Assembly (NCBI RefSeq): GCF_002879885.1
Contig: NZ_PNYA01000010.1
Span: 161,245 to 225,244, forward strand
Direction of reading: 5' to 3'
Length of the DNA stretch: 64,000 nt
Source of the DNA: Trinickia dabaoshanensis
GTDB taxonomy: Bacteria; Pseudomonadota; Gammaproteobacteria; Burkholderiales; Burkholderiaceae
Below the pieces are notes generated by a model. It was not told the origin of the DNA. It made no database searches and saw nothing but the letters and a program-made list of their open reading frames with translations. The position numbers and the translations under genes are program-made. Of the stretch, positions 28,627-38,197 are shown in pieces. The stretch's first letter is position 1; each line of letters begins with the position of its first letter.

Positions 28627-30807
28627 GTGACTTCCCGACTCGTTCCCGAATCGTCGCTTTCCAGTGAAGGCGCCCGGCCCGATTTTCTAAAGCGGCTGCG
28701 CGACGCTGCGACGCAATTCGCCCTCAGCGACGGTTTGATATGGCTTCATCTGCTGAAGACCGCTTGCGCGGCGCTGACGGCTCTTGGTATTGCGATGACG
28801 CTGGAATTGCCGACGCCTCCCGTTGCGATGCTGACGGTGTTCGTGCTGATGCAGCCCGTGACGGGCATGGTGCTCGCCAAGTGTTTCTATCGCGTGCTCG
28901 GCACGGCGGCGGGCGCGATGGCCGCCGTGCTGTTCGGAGCGATCTTTCCGCAGCAGCCCGAGCTGTATCTCGCCGTGCTCACGCTCTGGACCGCCACCTG
29001 TACCGCGCTCGCGGTGCGTTTCCGGCATTTCCGCTGGTATGCCTTCGTTCTAGCGGGCTATACGGCGGTCCTCATCGGCATACCGGTCGTGACGCACCCT
29101 GATGCGTTGTTCGTTGCGGCGATGACGCGCGCGGCCGAAGTCACGATCGGCATTCTGTGCTCGGCCGCGTTCAGCGCATTGGTGTTCCCGGTTCGCGCCA
29201 GCACCGCGCTGATGCTCGGGCAGCGTCAGCGCCGCGGGGCGATGCTCGAACTCTGCGCGGACGTGCTCGCTTCGCGCTGCGACGACGCTTCGTTTCAGCG
29301 GCGCTTTGCAGGCCTCGCGGGCGGTATCGCGGGTTTCGAGGCTGCGCGCACGTTCGCTTCATACGAAGACCCGAACCTGCGCATGCGCAGCCGGCGGCTG
29401 ACCGCAATCGACAGCGAATTCGCCTCGCTCTGCTCGCGGCTGCACGTGCTCGAGCAGCAGATCGAACGGCTGGAGTGTGCGGGCACGAACGCGTTGATCG
29501 CGGACGTGTCGCCGGTCTTGCGGCAAGCCGCTGCGCTGATCGACCGGCTGCACGACGAGCGGCGGGAGACAACCGATCCCGAGCCGCTGACCGCGTTGGC
29601 CCGCCTCGCCGCTTCACTTGCGCCCGCACCGCCGCTCTCGCCTCGAGCAGGGCAGGCCAGCGAGCGCGGCGCTTCGATCGACGAAGCGCGCACGATGCGC
29701 GAGGCGCTACGCCGGCTCATCGGCAACGTGCTCTCATACTTGGACGCGGAAGCAGGCCCGGCGCCAGTCGATCGGCCGTCGCGCGCGACGCTGCCGCCCA
29801 CGCGCACGAGCGCCTACGTGGTCGCCCTGACCTTCGTGCGCAATGCCTTGACCGTGGGCGCCGCCAGCGCGTTTTGGCTGCTCACCGCATGGCCGAGCGG
29901 CGAGTTCGCCGTCATTGCGGCCGCCATCGTGTCCGGCCTGACCTCGGCCGCTCCGCGGCCCGAGAAGGTTTCGATGCAGATCGCGTTGGGCGCGACCGCC
30001 GCCGTGGCGCTCGGCTATGTCTATCTTTGCTTCGTCTATCCGGCCATCGACGGCTTTCCGTTGCTGTGCGCCGTCCTTGCGCCGATCCTGGCCGGCAGCG
30101 CGTGGCTCGCGACGCGGCCGCCGGTGTCGGGCTACGGTATCGGTCTGTGCGTGTTCTTCGTGGTCTTGGCGGGACCCGAGAACGCGATGCGTTATGCGCC
30201 GGACGCGCTATTGAACAACGGGCTCGCCGCGGTCTCGGCGCTCGTCGTGGCGGTGCTCATGGCGGCGTTGGCGTTTCCTTTGCAGACGCCGTGGGTCGTC
30301 GGCCGTATTCAACGCGATCTGCGCCGAGAAGTGGCATTCGCATGGACCACCCGTCTCGAAGGGGCCGATGCGCGCTTTCATGCGCGCACTCACGACCTGT
30401 CCTCGCAATTGCGCATGCTGCTCGTACCGGGCACGCGTCGATACGACGAGGCCTGGCATTGGCTGCTCGCGACGCTCGAACTCGGGCAAACGTTGTTGGA
30501 CTTGCGCACGAACCTCGGCGCGCTCGTATCGGCAGACCCATCGGATCGACATGGTTGGGCGCGCTGCGTCGAGCATGCCGGCCGGCGCGTCGCGGATCTG
30601 TTCGAGCGGCCCGACGCGCGGCGGGCGGCACTGGCCGTGCGCGCAGCCGAGCGTGCGCTGCAACGGGTGGGCGCGCAGACACGCAGGACGGCGCGCGGGC
30701 CGCGTCAACTCGCGTTGGAGCGCCTGTCGGGCGACCTTTATCTCATGCGCAGCGCGCTGCTCGACTATGACGCGCCGTTCCATCGACACGATGCGAGCCA
30801 CGCATGA
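28627..30807 (+). CDS. FUSC family (fusaric acid resistance / AaeB-like) inner-membrane transporter
   Basis: Aromatic-acid efflux-type protein of about 726 residues. Two membrane blocks of the FUSC kind (LLKTACAALTALGIAMTLELP and FVRNALTVGAASAFWLLTAW) each hold several helices. They are separated by a cytoplasmic helical region of about 200 residues; a soluble C-terminal domain follows. GTG at 28627 was chosen because the terminator of the porin lies within the longer frame. No adaptor (AaeA-like) gene is adjacent, which is unusual. Confidence 0.87.
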   Translation: MTSRLVPESSLSSEGARPDFLKRLRDAATQFALSDGLIWLHLLKTACAALTALGIAMTLELPTPPVAMLTVFVLMQPVTGMVLAKCFYRVLGTAAGAMAAVLFGAIFPQQPELYLAVLTLWTATCTALAVRFRHFRWYAFVLAGYTAVLIGIPVVTHPDALFVAAMTRAAEVTIGILCSAAFSALVFPVRASTALMLGQRQRRGAMLELCADVLASRCDDASFQRRFAGLAGGIAGFEAARTFASYEDPNLRMRSRRLTAIDSEFASLCSRLHVLEQQIERLECAGTNALIADVSPVLRQAAALIDRLHDERRETTDPEPLTALARLAASLAPAPPLSPRAGQASERGASIDEARTMREALRRLIGNVLSYLDAEAGPAPVDRPSRATLPPTRTSAYVVALTFVRNALTVGAASAFWLLTAWPSGEFAVIAAAIVSGLTSAAPRPEKVSMQIALGATAAVALGYVYLCFVYPAIDGFPLLCAVLAPILAGSAWLATRPPVSGYGIGLCVFFVVLAGPENAMRYAPDALLNNGLAAVSALVVAVLMAALAFPLQTPWVVGRIQRDLRREVAFAWTTRLEGADARFHARTHDLSSQLRMLLVPGTRRYDEAWHWLLATLELGQTLLDLRTNLGALVSADPSDRHGWARCVEHAGRRVADLFERPDARRAALAVRAAERALQRVGAQTRRTARGPRQLALERLSGDLYLMRSALLDYDAPFHRHDASHA

Positions 30808-30982
30808 GGGATACGCATGACGGACACCTGAAAGCCGCCGCCGTTTCGTATCGCCGGCCATTGCCCGCATTGACCCGGACGCGCAAAGTCTCTTTTCCGC
30901 CGCGGCCGCTTAATTGGCGCGGTGCCCGAACTTATAGTGGCTCCCGTCGCAGCACGCTTTGCTGCTCGTTCGGAGTCCAGTC

Positions 30983-31222
30983 GTGAAACCCCTGCAATAC
31001 CTCGCTCTTTCCCTCTCCCTTTGCGCCGTTGCCGCTCACGCACAGAACCATGCCCCCGAGTCCGTCGCCGCGAGTACGTCGAGCACGCCGAGCACGCTAA
31101 GCGCGGCCGGCGCGCAAGACGCGGCGCACCCGGCCGGACGTGTCGAGCGGCGATCGCAAGCTTCCGCCGAGGATCGATGCGTCGGCCCGGTCTCGTTTTG
31201 CAACACCTATTTCGGCAGTTGA
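30983..31222 (+). CDS. small exported hypothetical protein (79 aa)
   Basis: Starts at GTG 30983 with GGAG upstream. A typical signal peptide (MKPLQYLALSLSLCAVAAHAQ) precedes a Ser/Thr/Ala-rich stretch and a C terminus with two Cys (DRCVGPVSFCNTYFGS) that may pair. No recognised family. Confidence 0.6.
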   Translation: MKPLQYLALSLSLCAVAAHAQNHAPESVAASTSSTPSTLSAAGAQDAAHPAGRVERRSQASAEDRCVGPVSFCNTYFGS

Positions 31223-31349
31223 CCTGGTTGTCGCGCGCCCGAATGTTTCGGATGTAACGTAGCGGCAGGCCCGCCGAAACAGGACGGTAACCGCACGCAC
31301 TTACCGTTGCCTTGCCAGCCCGCGCTCAGCGGGCATCGTGGCGAGGCGA

Positions 31350-31727
31350 ATGGATACTGTGAGTGCGGACAAAATTCTGGTGATCGAGGACGATCCGGTG
31401 ATGCGCGAGTTGATCGTCGCGACCCTGCTCGATGCGGGTCGCGCGGCCACGGCCTCGCTCGCCGAAGCCCGCGCCGGCGCGGCGCCGAAACTGCTCGTGG
31501 TCGATCTCGGCGAACCGAAGACGCACGGGGCGAATAGCTTGCGCGCGTGGCGCGCGCGTTTTCCGAATGCGCGTATCGTTGCCATCTCCGGCCGTTTCCG
31601 GTTCAATGCGGCCACGGCGGCCTCCGTTGCGCGGCAACTCGGCGCCGACCGAGTGCTCGCAAAACCGCTCGACTGCGCCGCGCTCGTCGCCAACGTTGGA
31701 GAACTCATGGGCCAGCCCGTCCAGTAA
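31350..31727 (+). CDS. stand-alone response-regulator receiver protein
   Basis: Receiver-only protein of about 125 residues. It has the acidic pocket (ILVIEDDPVM), the phospho-acceptor Asp in LLVVDLGEP, and the conserved Lys in DRVLAKPL. No output domain. It lies 17 bases upstream of a hybrid kinase on the same strand, so it is a likely phosphate acceptor or sink of that kinase. The frame is open from 31338. Confidence 0.8.
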   Translation: MDTVSADKILVIEDDPVMRELIVATLLDAGRAATASLAEARAGAAPKLLVVDLGEPKTHGANSLRAWRARFPNARIVAISGRFRFNAATAASVARQLGADRVLAKPLDCAALVANVGELMGQPVQ

Positions 31728-31744
31728 CGCCTGCCTTTCGAACT

Positions 31745-33877
31745 GTGTCCACCCCCACTCCCGGCAGGCCCGCCGGACAATACGACGGCTGGCCGATACA
31801 TAGCCGTTATCGCACGACCGTCGCGGGCGGCCTGTTGCTCGTTGCGCTCGTGTGCATCGCAGCTTGGCATCACGTGCGTCAGGCCCGCGAAACCGCGCTT
31901 GCCGACGGTCATCGCACCATCGCGCTCGTCGCGCGCGTGTTGGCCGATCGTCTCGGCGGCGCGGTGGATCGAACCCCGCCCGCGCTGCGCTACGAAGCCG
32001 ATTCTTGCCCCGCGCTGCTCGCCCGCTTGGGCGACATGGCGCGCGACGAACGCTTGCTGCTGACGTTCTCGGGCAGCGGCGCCCATAGCGGCTTTCGATG
32101 CTCGGCGGGGGCATCGCTGCGGCAAGATGAACTAAGCGGCTTGGAAACCGTGCAAATGCCGGTGCCCGGCCATCCGCTGACGCTCGAGGTGGGCCGTCCG
32201 CGCTCGGACATCCTGCGCGAGTGGCGCGGCGACGCGTGGACCACGCTCGTGCGTACGTTGGCGATTTCCGCGTTCGTGCTCGCCCTGCTTTACGTGATGG
32301 TGCGTCAGGTCCGCCGCCAGGCGCTCGCCAACAGCGAGCTTGCGGCCGGCGAGCAGCGTTGGCGCGCCGTGTTCGACGAGGCACCCGTCGGCATCGTCAT
32401 GCTGCAGCCGAACCAGCCCTACATGGTGGCCAACCCCGCGTTCAAACGGATGGTGGGCTATTCGATAGACGAATTGCAGCAACTGGGCGCCTCCGACATT
32501 ACGCACCCCGACGACATCGAACTCATGCAAGCCAAGATTGGCGAACTCGAGCGCGGGGAGCGTTCGTCGGTGAAGTTCGAGAAGCGCTATCTGCATCGGG
32601 ACGGTCACGTCATTTGGACGGAGATCACGATCTCGCGCCTTTCCGAAAGCGGCGCGCTGGGCGGGATGCTCGTGGCCGTGATCGACGACGTGAGCGCGCG
32701 CCGCGAGGCCGAGGTGGAGCGGCTGCGACTCGAGGCGCAATTGCGCCAGTCGCAAAAGCTCGAGGCGCTGGGCACGTTCGCGGGCGGTATCGCCCACGAC
32801 TTCAACAATATCTTGAGCGCGATCGTCGGCTACGGGGAGCGCGTGTTCCGGGCGCTCGGCGCCGATTCGCCGCTACGGCACGACGCGCAGCAAGTGCTCA
32901 ACGCGGGCATGCGGGCGAGCCTATTGGTCGAGCGTATTCTCGCGTTCAGCCGCAGCGGTATGACGGCTCGCCTGCCGGTCCACGTGGAACAGGTGCTCGT
33001 CGAGACCGTGGAGCTGTTCAAGGCAAGCCTGCCGCCTGAAGTCTCGGTCACGCTCGAACTCGGCGCGCCGCAGGCCTATGTGCTGGGCGATCCCACACAC
33101 TTGCACCAGGTCGTGATGAACCTTTGCAGCAACGCGCGGCACGCGCTGCATGGGCAGGGATCGATCGGCGTGTCGGCGCGGGAAATGTCCACCGTTCGAG
33201 CGTTGACGTTGACCTCGGGCCCGCTTCAACCGGGCCGCTATGTGCGCATTTGCGTGGCGGATACGGGGGCCGGCATCAGCCCCGCGGTTCAGGAGCGCAT
33301 GTTCGATCCGTTTTTCACGACGCGCAAGACAGTCGGTGGGACCGGGCTAGGCCTTTCTTTGGTCGACGGCATCATCAAGGAGTACGGCGGCGCCATCGAG
33401 GTCGAGAGCGAAGTGGGACAAGGCGCCCGGTTCGACGTCTATCTGCCGTTGTCGGACCAGCGTCCGGCGGTGATCCCGCGGCAAGCCATCGAGACGAAGC
33501 GTGGAAACGGCGAGACGATCTTACTGGTGGACGACGAGCACACACTGGTCGAACTGTGCGAGGACCTGCTGGCCGAGCTCGGCTATGAACCGCTTGGATT
33601 CACCTCGCCGCTCGATGCTTGGGAAGCGTTCCTCGCCGACCCGTCGCGTTTCGATCTCGTACTCACCGACCACTCCATGCCGGAGATGACCGGTACCGAA
33701 TTGATCGAAAAAATACGGACCGTGCGCGCGGACTTGCCGGTCCTGCTCATGAGCGGGTACGGCACCGCGGTCGCCGAGCAAGAGTCGCGGACGCTGGGCG
33801 TGCATTCCGTGTTGAAAAAGCCGGTGTTGCTCGTCGACTTGGCCGTCGCGGTGCGCGATGCGCTCGCGCGCGATTGA
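31745..33877 (+). CDS. hybrid sensor histidine kinase (PAS-HisKA-HATPase-receiver)
   Basis: Membrane sensor of about 710 residues. Two N-terminal helices (VAGGLLLVALVCIAAWHHV and TLAISAFVLALLYVMV) flank a periplasmic domain of about 130 residues with two Cys. A PAS domain follows (AVFDEAPVGIVMLQPN). The phospho-acceptor His is in GGIAHDFNNILSAI, and ATP-binding boxes are NLCSNARHA, DTGAGI and GGTGLGLS. A C-terminal receiver has its Asp in LVLTDHSMPEM and Lys in VLKKPV. GTG at 31745 is the assumed start. Confidence 0.9.
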   Translation: MSTPTPGRPAGQYDGWPIHSRYRTTVAGGLLLVALVCIAAWHHVRQARETALADGHRTIALVARVLADRLGGAVDRTPPALRYEADSCPALLARLGDMARDERLLLTFSGSGAHSGFRCSAGASLRQDELSGLETVQMPVPGHPLTLEVGRPRSDILREWRGDAWTTLVRTLAISAFVLALLYVMVRQVRRQALANSELAAGEQRWRAVFDEAPVGIVMLQPNQPYMVANPAFKRMVGYSIDELQQLGASDITHPDDIELMQAKIGELERGERSSVKFEKRYLHRDGHVIWTEITISRLSESGALGGMLVAVIDDVSARREAEVERLRLEAQLRQSQKLEALGTFAGGIAHDFNNILSAIVGYGERVFRALGADSPLRHDAQQVLNAGMRASLLVERILAFSRSGMTARLPVHVEQVLVETVELFKASLPPEVSVTLELGAPQAYVLGDPTHLHQVVMNLCSNARHALHGQGSIGVSAREMSTVRALTLTSGPLQPGRYVRICVADTGAGISPAVQERMFDPFFTTRKTVGGTGLGLSLVDGIIKEYGGAIEVESEVGQGARFDVYLPLSDQRPAVIPRQAIETKRGNGETILLVDDEHTLVELCEDLLAELGYEPLGFTSPLDAWEAFLADPSRFDLVLTDHSMPEMTGTELIEKIRTVRADLPVLLMSGYGTAVAEQESRTLGVHSVLKKPVLLVDLAVAVRDALARD

Positions 33878-33949
33878 TTCGCCCGCTCCGGCGGCCGAAC
33901 GGGCGCTTCCTACTATAATTTTTCTTTGCGTAGTTCCAAGCTGCCCTCC

Positions 33950-34717
33950 ATGAACGACATCAACCCGGCCCATGTACTCGTGGTCGACGACGACGAAGCG
34001 GTGCGCGATCTCATCGCCGCCTATTTGAGCGAGAACGACATGCGCGTGAGCGTCGCGGCCGACGGCAAGCAAATGGCCGAGGTGCTCAAGGACGAGGCCA
34101 TCGACCTCGTCGTGCTCGATCTGCGCTTGCCGGGCGAGGATGGCATCGACATCGCGCGCAAGATCCGCGAATGCTCTTCGTTGCCGATCATCGTCGTATC
34201 GGGCCGTCGCGATGAAGCCGACCGCGTCATGGCGTTGGAATTGGGCGCCGACGATTATCTGACCAAGCCCTTCAGTTCGCGCGAATTGCTTGCTCGCGTG
34301 CGGGCGCTGCTGCGCCGCTCGGCGGCCGCGGTCGCGCCGAGCGGGCGTCAACTCGACGCGCGCGCCTACCGCTTCGCGGGCTGGCAGCTCAATATCGGCA
34401 CGCGCAAACTCACGACGCCCGCGGGCGAGAACGTGCCGCTGACCAACGGCGAGTTTTGTCTGCTGAGCGCTTTTTTGTCCGCGCCGGGCCGGGTGTTGAC
34501 GCGCGAACAACTGCTCGAAGCGAGCCGCTTGTACGACGATGTCTACGACCGGTCGATCGATGTCCAAATTTTGCGTTTGCGGCGCAAGATCGAGGAAAAC
34601 CCTTCGCGGCCCGAATTCATCAAGACCGAACGCGGCGCCGGGTATGTATTCTCGGCCGCGGTGGAAAAGTTGAGCCGGGCCGGCGCATGGGACGACGGCG
34701 GCGAAGCGGACCGATGA
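33950..34717 (+). CDS. OmpR/PhoB-family response regulator
   Basis: Two-component regulator of 255 residues. The receiver has VLVVDDDEAV, the phospho-acceptor Asp in LVVLDLRLPGEDG and Lys in DYLTKPFS. A winged-helix output domain follows (LTNGEFCLLSAFLSAPGRVLTREQLLE and RSIDVQILRLRRKIE). It lies 72 bases after the hybrid kinase; a TATAAT at about 33912-33917 may give it its own promoter. Probable partner of the kinase. Confidence 0.93.
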   Translation: MNDINPAHVLVVDDDEAVRDLIAAYLSENDMRVSVAADGKQMAEVLKDEAIDLVVLDLRLPGEDGIDIARKIRECSSLPIIVVSGRRDEADRVMALELGADDYLTKPFSSRELLARVRALLRRSAAAVAPSGRQLDARAYRFAGWQLNIGTRKLTTPAGENVPLTNGEFCLLSAFLSAPGRVLTREQLLEASRLYDDVYDRSIDVQILRLRRKIEENPSRPEFIKTERGAGYVFSAAVEKLSRAGAWDDGGEADR

Positions 34718-34733
34718 TTCGGCCAATCCCGCA

Positions 34734-35687
34734 TCACGCGTTTTGCGGTTCGGCGATGAGGCTCGTGAGCGATCTTTGATCGCGCGCCAGCGCGGGCGGC
34801 AGGTACTCGCGCATGAAGTCGGACCAGCTCCGCGTTCTTGCGTCGAGGTAGCGGCGCGATGGAAAGAGCGCGCAGATATCCTTCGTCTCGAGCATGTACT
34901 CGGGGAGCACGCGCACGAGCGTGCCCGCGCGCAATCCGGCCAGCGCGGAATAGACGGGTAGCGGTCCGATGCCCATGTCCGCGCGAATCGCTCCGGCCAG
35001 CGACTCGGCCATATTCATCCGAAACACGCTGTTGATCGCGATGCGCTCGCTTCGGCTGCCGTCCGCCTTCTCGAGCGTCCATTCGCGCGGCGAAAACGTG
35101 GGGGTGCTCAATGCGAGGCAATCGTGCTCGATGAGGTCGCCCGGACGATCGGGCGTGCCGCGCGCGTCGAGGTAGGCTTGCGACGCGCACAGCACGCTGT
35201 AAGTCGAACCGAGTCGATGCATGACGATTTCGGAGTCGCGCAAACTGGAGACGGCGAGGATGGAGGTATCGCACGTGCCGTCGAACAAGTCGGGCAGGGT
35301 CTGCGACAGTTGAAGCTCGATCCGCACGTCGGGATAGAGCCGGCGATACGCGTGAATCGCGGGAACGACATAGTGCTGACCGAAACTGGCGAAGCTATGA
35401 ATCCGCAATACCCCTTGCGCGCGGCTGCTAGCTTCGCATACCTCTTGCTCCGCCGCCTCGACCGCGTTCACGATCTTTCGGCAGTGTTCCAGATAGTTGC
35501 GCCCGGCATCGGTCAAAGTAATGCGGCGCGTGGACCGAGTCAGTAGACGAATGCGCAAATGCTGCTCGAGCTCGCTCACCGCTTTCGACGTCGATGCCGC
35601 GCTCATGTCGAGCAAGTCGGCCGCGGCCGTGAAACTGCCCGAGTCGACGACTTGCACGAAAGTCCGCATGTTCTGCAAGGTATTCAT
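34734..35687 (-). CDS. LysR family transcriptional regulator
   Basis: Regulator of 317 residues with helix-turn-helix at MNTLQNMRTFVQVVDSGSFTAAADLLDMSAASTSKAVSELEQHL and a full effector-binding domain. Strongly similar throughout to the LysR protein at 25934-26896, including the SxTLPxLFDGTCD segment, so the two are paralogues. It converges on the OmpR-type gene, with 16 bases between their stops. Confidence 0.92.
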   Translation of the reverse strand: MNTLQNMRTFVQVVDSGSFTAAADLLDMSAASTSKAVSELEQHLRIRLLTRSTRRITLTDAGRNYLEHCRKIVNAVEAAEQEVCEASSRAQGVLRIHSFASFGQHYVVPAIHAYRRLYPDVRIELQLSQTLPDLFDGTCDTSILAVSSLRDSEIVMHRLGSTYSVLCASQAYLDARGTPDRPGDLIEHDCLALSTPTFSPREWTLEKADGSRSERIAINSVFRMNMAESLAGAIRADMGIGPLPVYSALAGLRAGTLVRVLPEYMLETKDICALFPSRRYLDARTRSWSDFMREYLPPALARDQRSLTSLIAEPQNA

Positions 35688-35699
35688 AATCCGTTTCCA

Positions 35700-35732
35700 T
35701 CAATCCGAATTCAATCCGGCTTCAATCCGAAT
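35700..35732. repeat. three tandem 11-base repeats (TCAATCCGRMT)
   Basis: TCAATCCGAAT, TCAATCCGGCT and TCAATCCGAAT in a row, covering the stop of the CydB-like gene and the region just before the LysR start. Could be a regulatory site or a product of slippage at the gene end. Confidence 0.75.
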
Positions 35733-36381
35733 GAAGCGTTGCATGAGGTGCGAAGGCGGCGGCGAACATCGCGGCGAGCACTCCGATCGTCAAAGGCGTG
35801 AGACGGCCGAGCGCCGCGCAGGCGAAACGCTGCAGATCGGGATCGCCTTGCAGCGCGAGCCAGCCCGCGCCCAACAGGGCATAGCAAAGCGCCGCGCCCA
35901 CGCCGCACCACAGTGGAAATACGCTCGCCCACGCCAACTCGTTGCCGACGTGGGATATGCGCCCGAACGGCACGCTCTTCACGCAGGTGCCGATCGCGAC
36001 GCCCTGCGCGAAGGCGGCGAGCAGTGAGCCGGCGAACAGCAGCGGGTGCCACACCCGGGGAGACGCATGCGTTTGGCGGCGAAACTCGAGGGCGATGCCG
36101 CGCACGAGCAAGCCGGCGAGGATCGCCGCAAGCGGGGCATGGAGCGCGGGAAGCGAAATCGAATAGATGGCCGGGAATACGCCGAATAAGAGGGTGCCCG
36201 CTGTCATGAGCCAGATCCCAAGGCCGTCCCAGACCGGGGCGATCGAGGCGACGATTCGGATGCGGCGCGAGGCGCTCGTGGTCAAGCCGCTGAGGATGCC
36301 GGCGCCGAGATCGAAGCCGTCTAGCACGAGGTAGGCAGCGAGGCCAAAGGCCAATTGGGCCGGCCATAACCAGGCGAGCAT
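35722..36381 (-). CDS. short CydB-like (cytochrome bd oxidase subunit II) protein, C-terminally truncated
   Basis: Membrane protein of 219 residues. The start resembles CydB/CioB: YLVLDGFDLGAGIL, then APVWDGLGIWLMTAGTLLFGVFPAIYS and LVRGIALEFRRQ. Normal CydB is about 340-380 residues; the C-terminal third is missing. The family WEGNEVW-type motif has become WDGLGIW. No cydA gene is adjacent. It may be a degenerate or repurposed subunit. Tandem 11-base repeats cover its stop codon. Confidence 0.7.
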   Translation of the reverse strand: MLAWLWPAQLAFGLAAYLVLDGFDLGAGILSGLTTSASRRIRIVASIAPVWDGLGIWLMTAGTLLFGVFPAIYSISLPALHAPLAAILAGLLVRGIALEFRRQTHASPRVWHPLLFAGSLLAAFAQGVAIGTCVKSVPFGRISHVGNELAWASVFPLWCGVGAALCYALLGAGWLALQGDPDLQRFACAALGRLTPLTIGVLAAMFAAAFAPHATLHSD

Positions 36382-36635
36382 GATTTTCTTCGCGATGAGC
36401 GATTAAACGCCGACGAGCAAACGGCCACCTAAGTGGGGTTGAATGCAGTTTGGTTTTCGTCTGTTGCGGCCCGATTGCGATTCGGCATGCGCCCGTTACA
36501 TTCGTAACCGGCGACGCGAGCGGCGGGAGAGGGGGGAGGGGCGGTCCAGCGAAGACATTGCGGCCCGTGTCCGTAATGTCTCATGCGTGGGCGGCGCGCG
36601 CGTTCGAGGTGCGCGCCGCTTCGATCAAACGTCTT

Positions 36636-38072
36636 TCAGTGCCCGGCGCCCGGCTGATAGCCGTCCGTGAGTGTGTTCAGGAACGCGATGATGTCCTTGA
36701 TGTCGGCGTCGGTCATCGCCGGCGCGTCTCCCTGCTTGCGATCGAACGGTGCGTCGGCCGTATCGATATTGGCGTGGTACTTCGCGGGCAGATCGTCGTA
36801 CTTCATGACGTGCCCCTGCGCATCGTGCGGATAGATCTTGCCCGGCTCGATCTCGCGCAGGTTGTAGAAGTTCATGACCTCATCGAGCGAGTGGTAGACG
36901 CCGTTGTGAAAGAACGCATGGCGCGTGGCTGCATTGCGCAGCGTCGGCGTGAGGAACATACCGCAGTACTGGGTTTGCGATGCGAGATCGGTGCGATGGG
37001 GACCGCATACGCCCATGTCGTAGTAACCGGCGGTGCGGTTGACCGCGAGCGCGCCGTTGCGCGGTACGCCGAGCGCTTCGTACTGATAGTCGGTAAACAT
37101 CGGCGGCTGTCCGTCGCGCGAAGGCTTCGACAGATGGCAGCCGGCGCAGTTGGCTTTGGCCGGATCGTTGAATAGCTGCAGGCCGTGCAATTCGGCACGC
37201 GTGAGGCGCGCGCGGCCCTCGAGCCAGTAATCGTACTTGCTCGAGTACGGATGGAACGAAGGATCTTCGACTTGGTAGCGCGCGACGGCAAACATCGCTT
37301 CCGACAGCAACAGGCGCGAGTCGTTGAAGATGTTCGGCCCGAATAGTTGCTGCAGTTGCTCGCGGTAAGCGCCGTGCTCGAATTTGGCCGCGACATCGGC
37401 TTCGCTCTTGTTCGCCATCTCAACGGGATTCATGAGCGGGCCGAACGCTTGCGCCTGCAAAGTATCGGCGCGGCCGTCCCAGAACATCCCGCCTTGCGGC
37501 ACCATCGCGGGGGCCGCGGGTGCCGCGCCTGCCGTTTTCTGTGCGCGCGCGACGCCCGATGCCGCAGCCGCTTCCTGCGCGAAATTCGCCGCGGTATCCG
37601 CATCGGCGGTGTCCGGTCCGATACTGAAGTTCGGTTGCCGATTCAAGTACATCAACGAGGGCGGTGGGCGATCGCCTTGCAACGTCATCGAAGGCCCGCC
37701 GAATTGGACGGGCAGGGCGTTCGGCGGCCCGTAGGCATGCGCGGGGCTATGGCACGACGCGCACGAGAGCTTGCCCGAGGCCGACAGACTCTGATCGAAG
37801 AAAATCTGCTTGCCGAGTAGCGCCATGGCGCTCAGCGGCGCGACGGCGGGGCGCTGCAGCCGCACCGGATGGGGGTTGGCGCCCGTCAATTGCTCCACGA
37901 TATCGCCGACGGCGGCCGGTGCGCGCTCGGGGTAGGCCAACGCCCATGCACAGGCGAGCACCGCTGCGATCACGACACCCGAAGCGGTGACGCGAACGAG
38001 CATCTTGCGGCGGCGGGAAGAATCGCCGCGATCGGCGGGCGGATTGGGCAAGGCGGAATCGAGCGGCTGCAT
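36636..38072 (-). CDS. di-haem cytochrome c peroxidase family protein (MauG/CcpA-like)
   Basis: Membrane-anchored periplasmic redox protein of 478 residues. One N-terminal helix (VTASGVVIAAVLACAWALAY, about 28-47). Two haem-binding CxxCH sites: CASCH (Cys104, Cys107, His108) and CAGCH (about 310). The region between them carries the MFWDGRADTLQAQAFGPL block of di-haem peroxidases. It lies 125 bases downstream of the AcpA-like gene, with a terminator between them, so expression may be partly separate. Confidence 0.92.
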   Translation of the reverse strand: MQPLDSALPNPPADRGDSSRRRKMLVRVTASGVVIAAVLACAWALAYPERAPAAVGDIVEQLTGANPHPVRLQRPAVAPLSAMALLGKQIFFDQSLSASGKLSCASCHSPAHAYGPPNALPVQFGGPSMTLQGDRPPPSLMYLNRQPNFSIGPDTADADTAANFAQEAAAASGVARAQKTAGAAPAAPAMVPQGGMFWDGRADTLQAQAFGPLMNPVEMANKSEADVAAKFEHGAYREQLQQLFGPNIFNDSRLLLSEAMFAVARYQVEDPSFHPYSSKYDYWLEGRARLTRAELHGLQLFNDPAKANCAGCHLSKPSRDGQPPMFTDYQYEALGVPRNGALAVNRTAGYYDMGVCGPHRTDLASQTQYCGMFLTPTLRNAATRHAFFHNGVYHSLDEVMNFYNLREIEPGKIYPHDAQGHVMKYDDLPAKYHANIDTADAPFDRKQGDAPAMTDADIKDIIAFLNTLTDGYQPGAGH

Positions 38073-38107
38073 CGTGTCGGTGATGAAACGTGAAGTGCTT
38101 CTCTAGC

Positions 38108-38137
38108 AAAAAACCACAGCCCGTTGCCGGGCTGTGG
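38108..38137 (-). terminator. rho-independent terminator after the AcpA-like gene
   Basis: On the minus strand a ten-base perfect stem (CCACAGCCCG and complement) with a four-base loop is followed by TTTTTT. It lies 60 bases past the AcpA stop and 36 bases before the peroxidase start. Confidence 0.87.
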
Positions 38138-38197
38138 GGACTCATCGTTGCGCCGGCGCGGTTCGACCCGTACCGGCGGCGAGCGGCGTGGCGCGGT

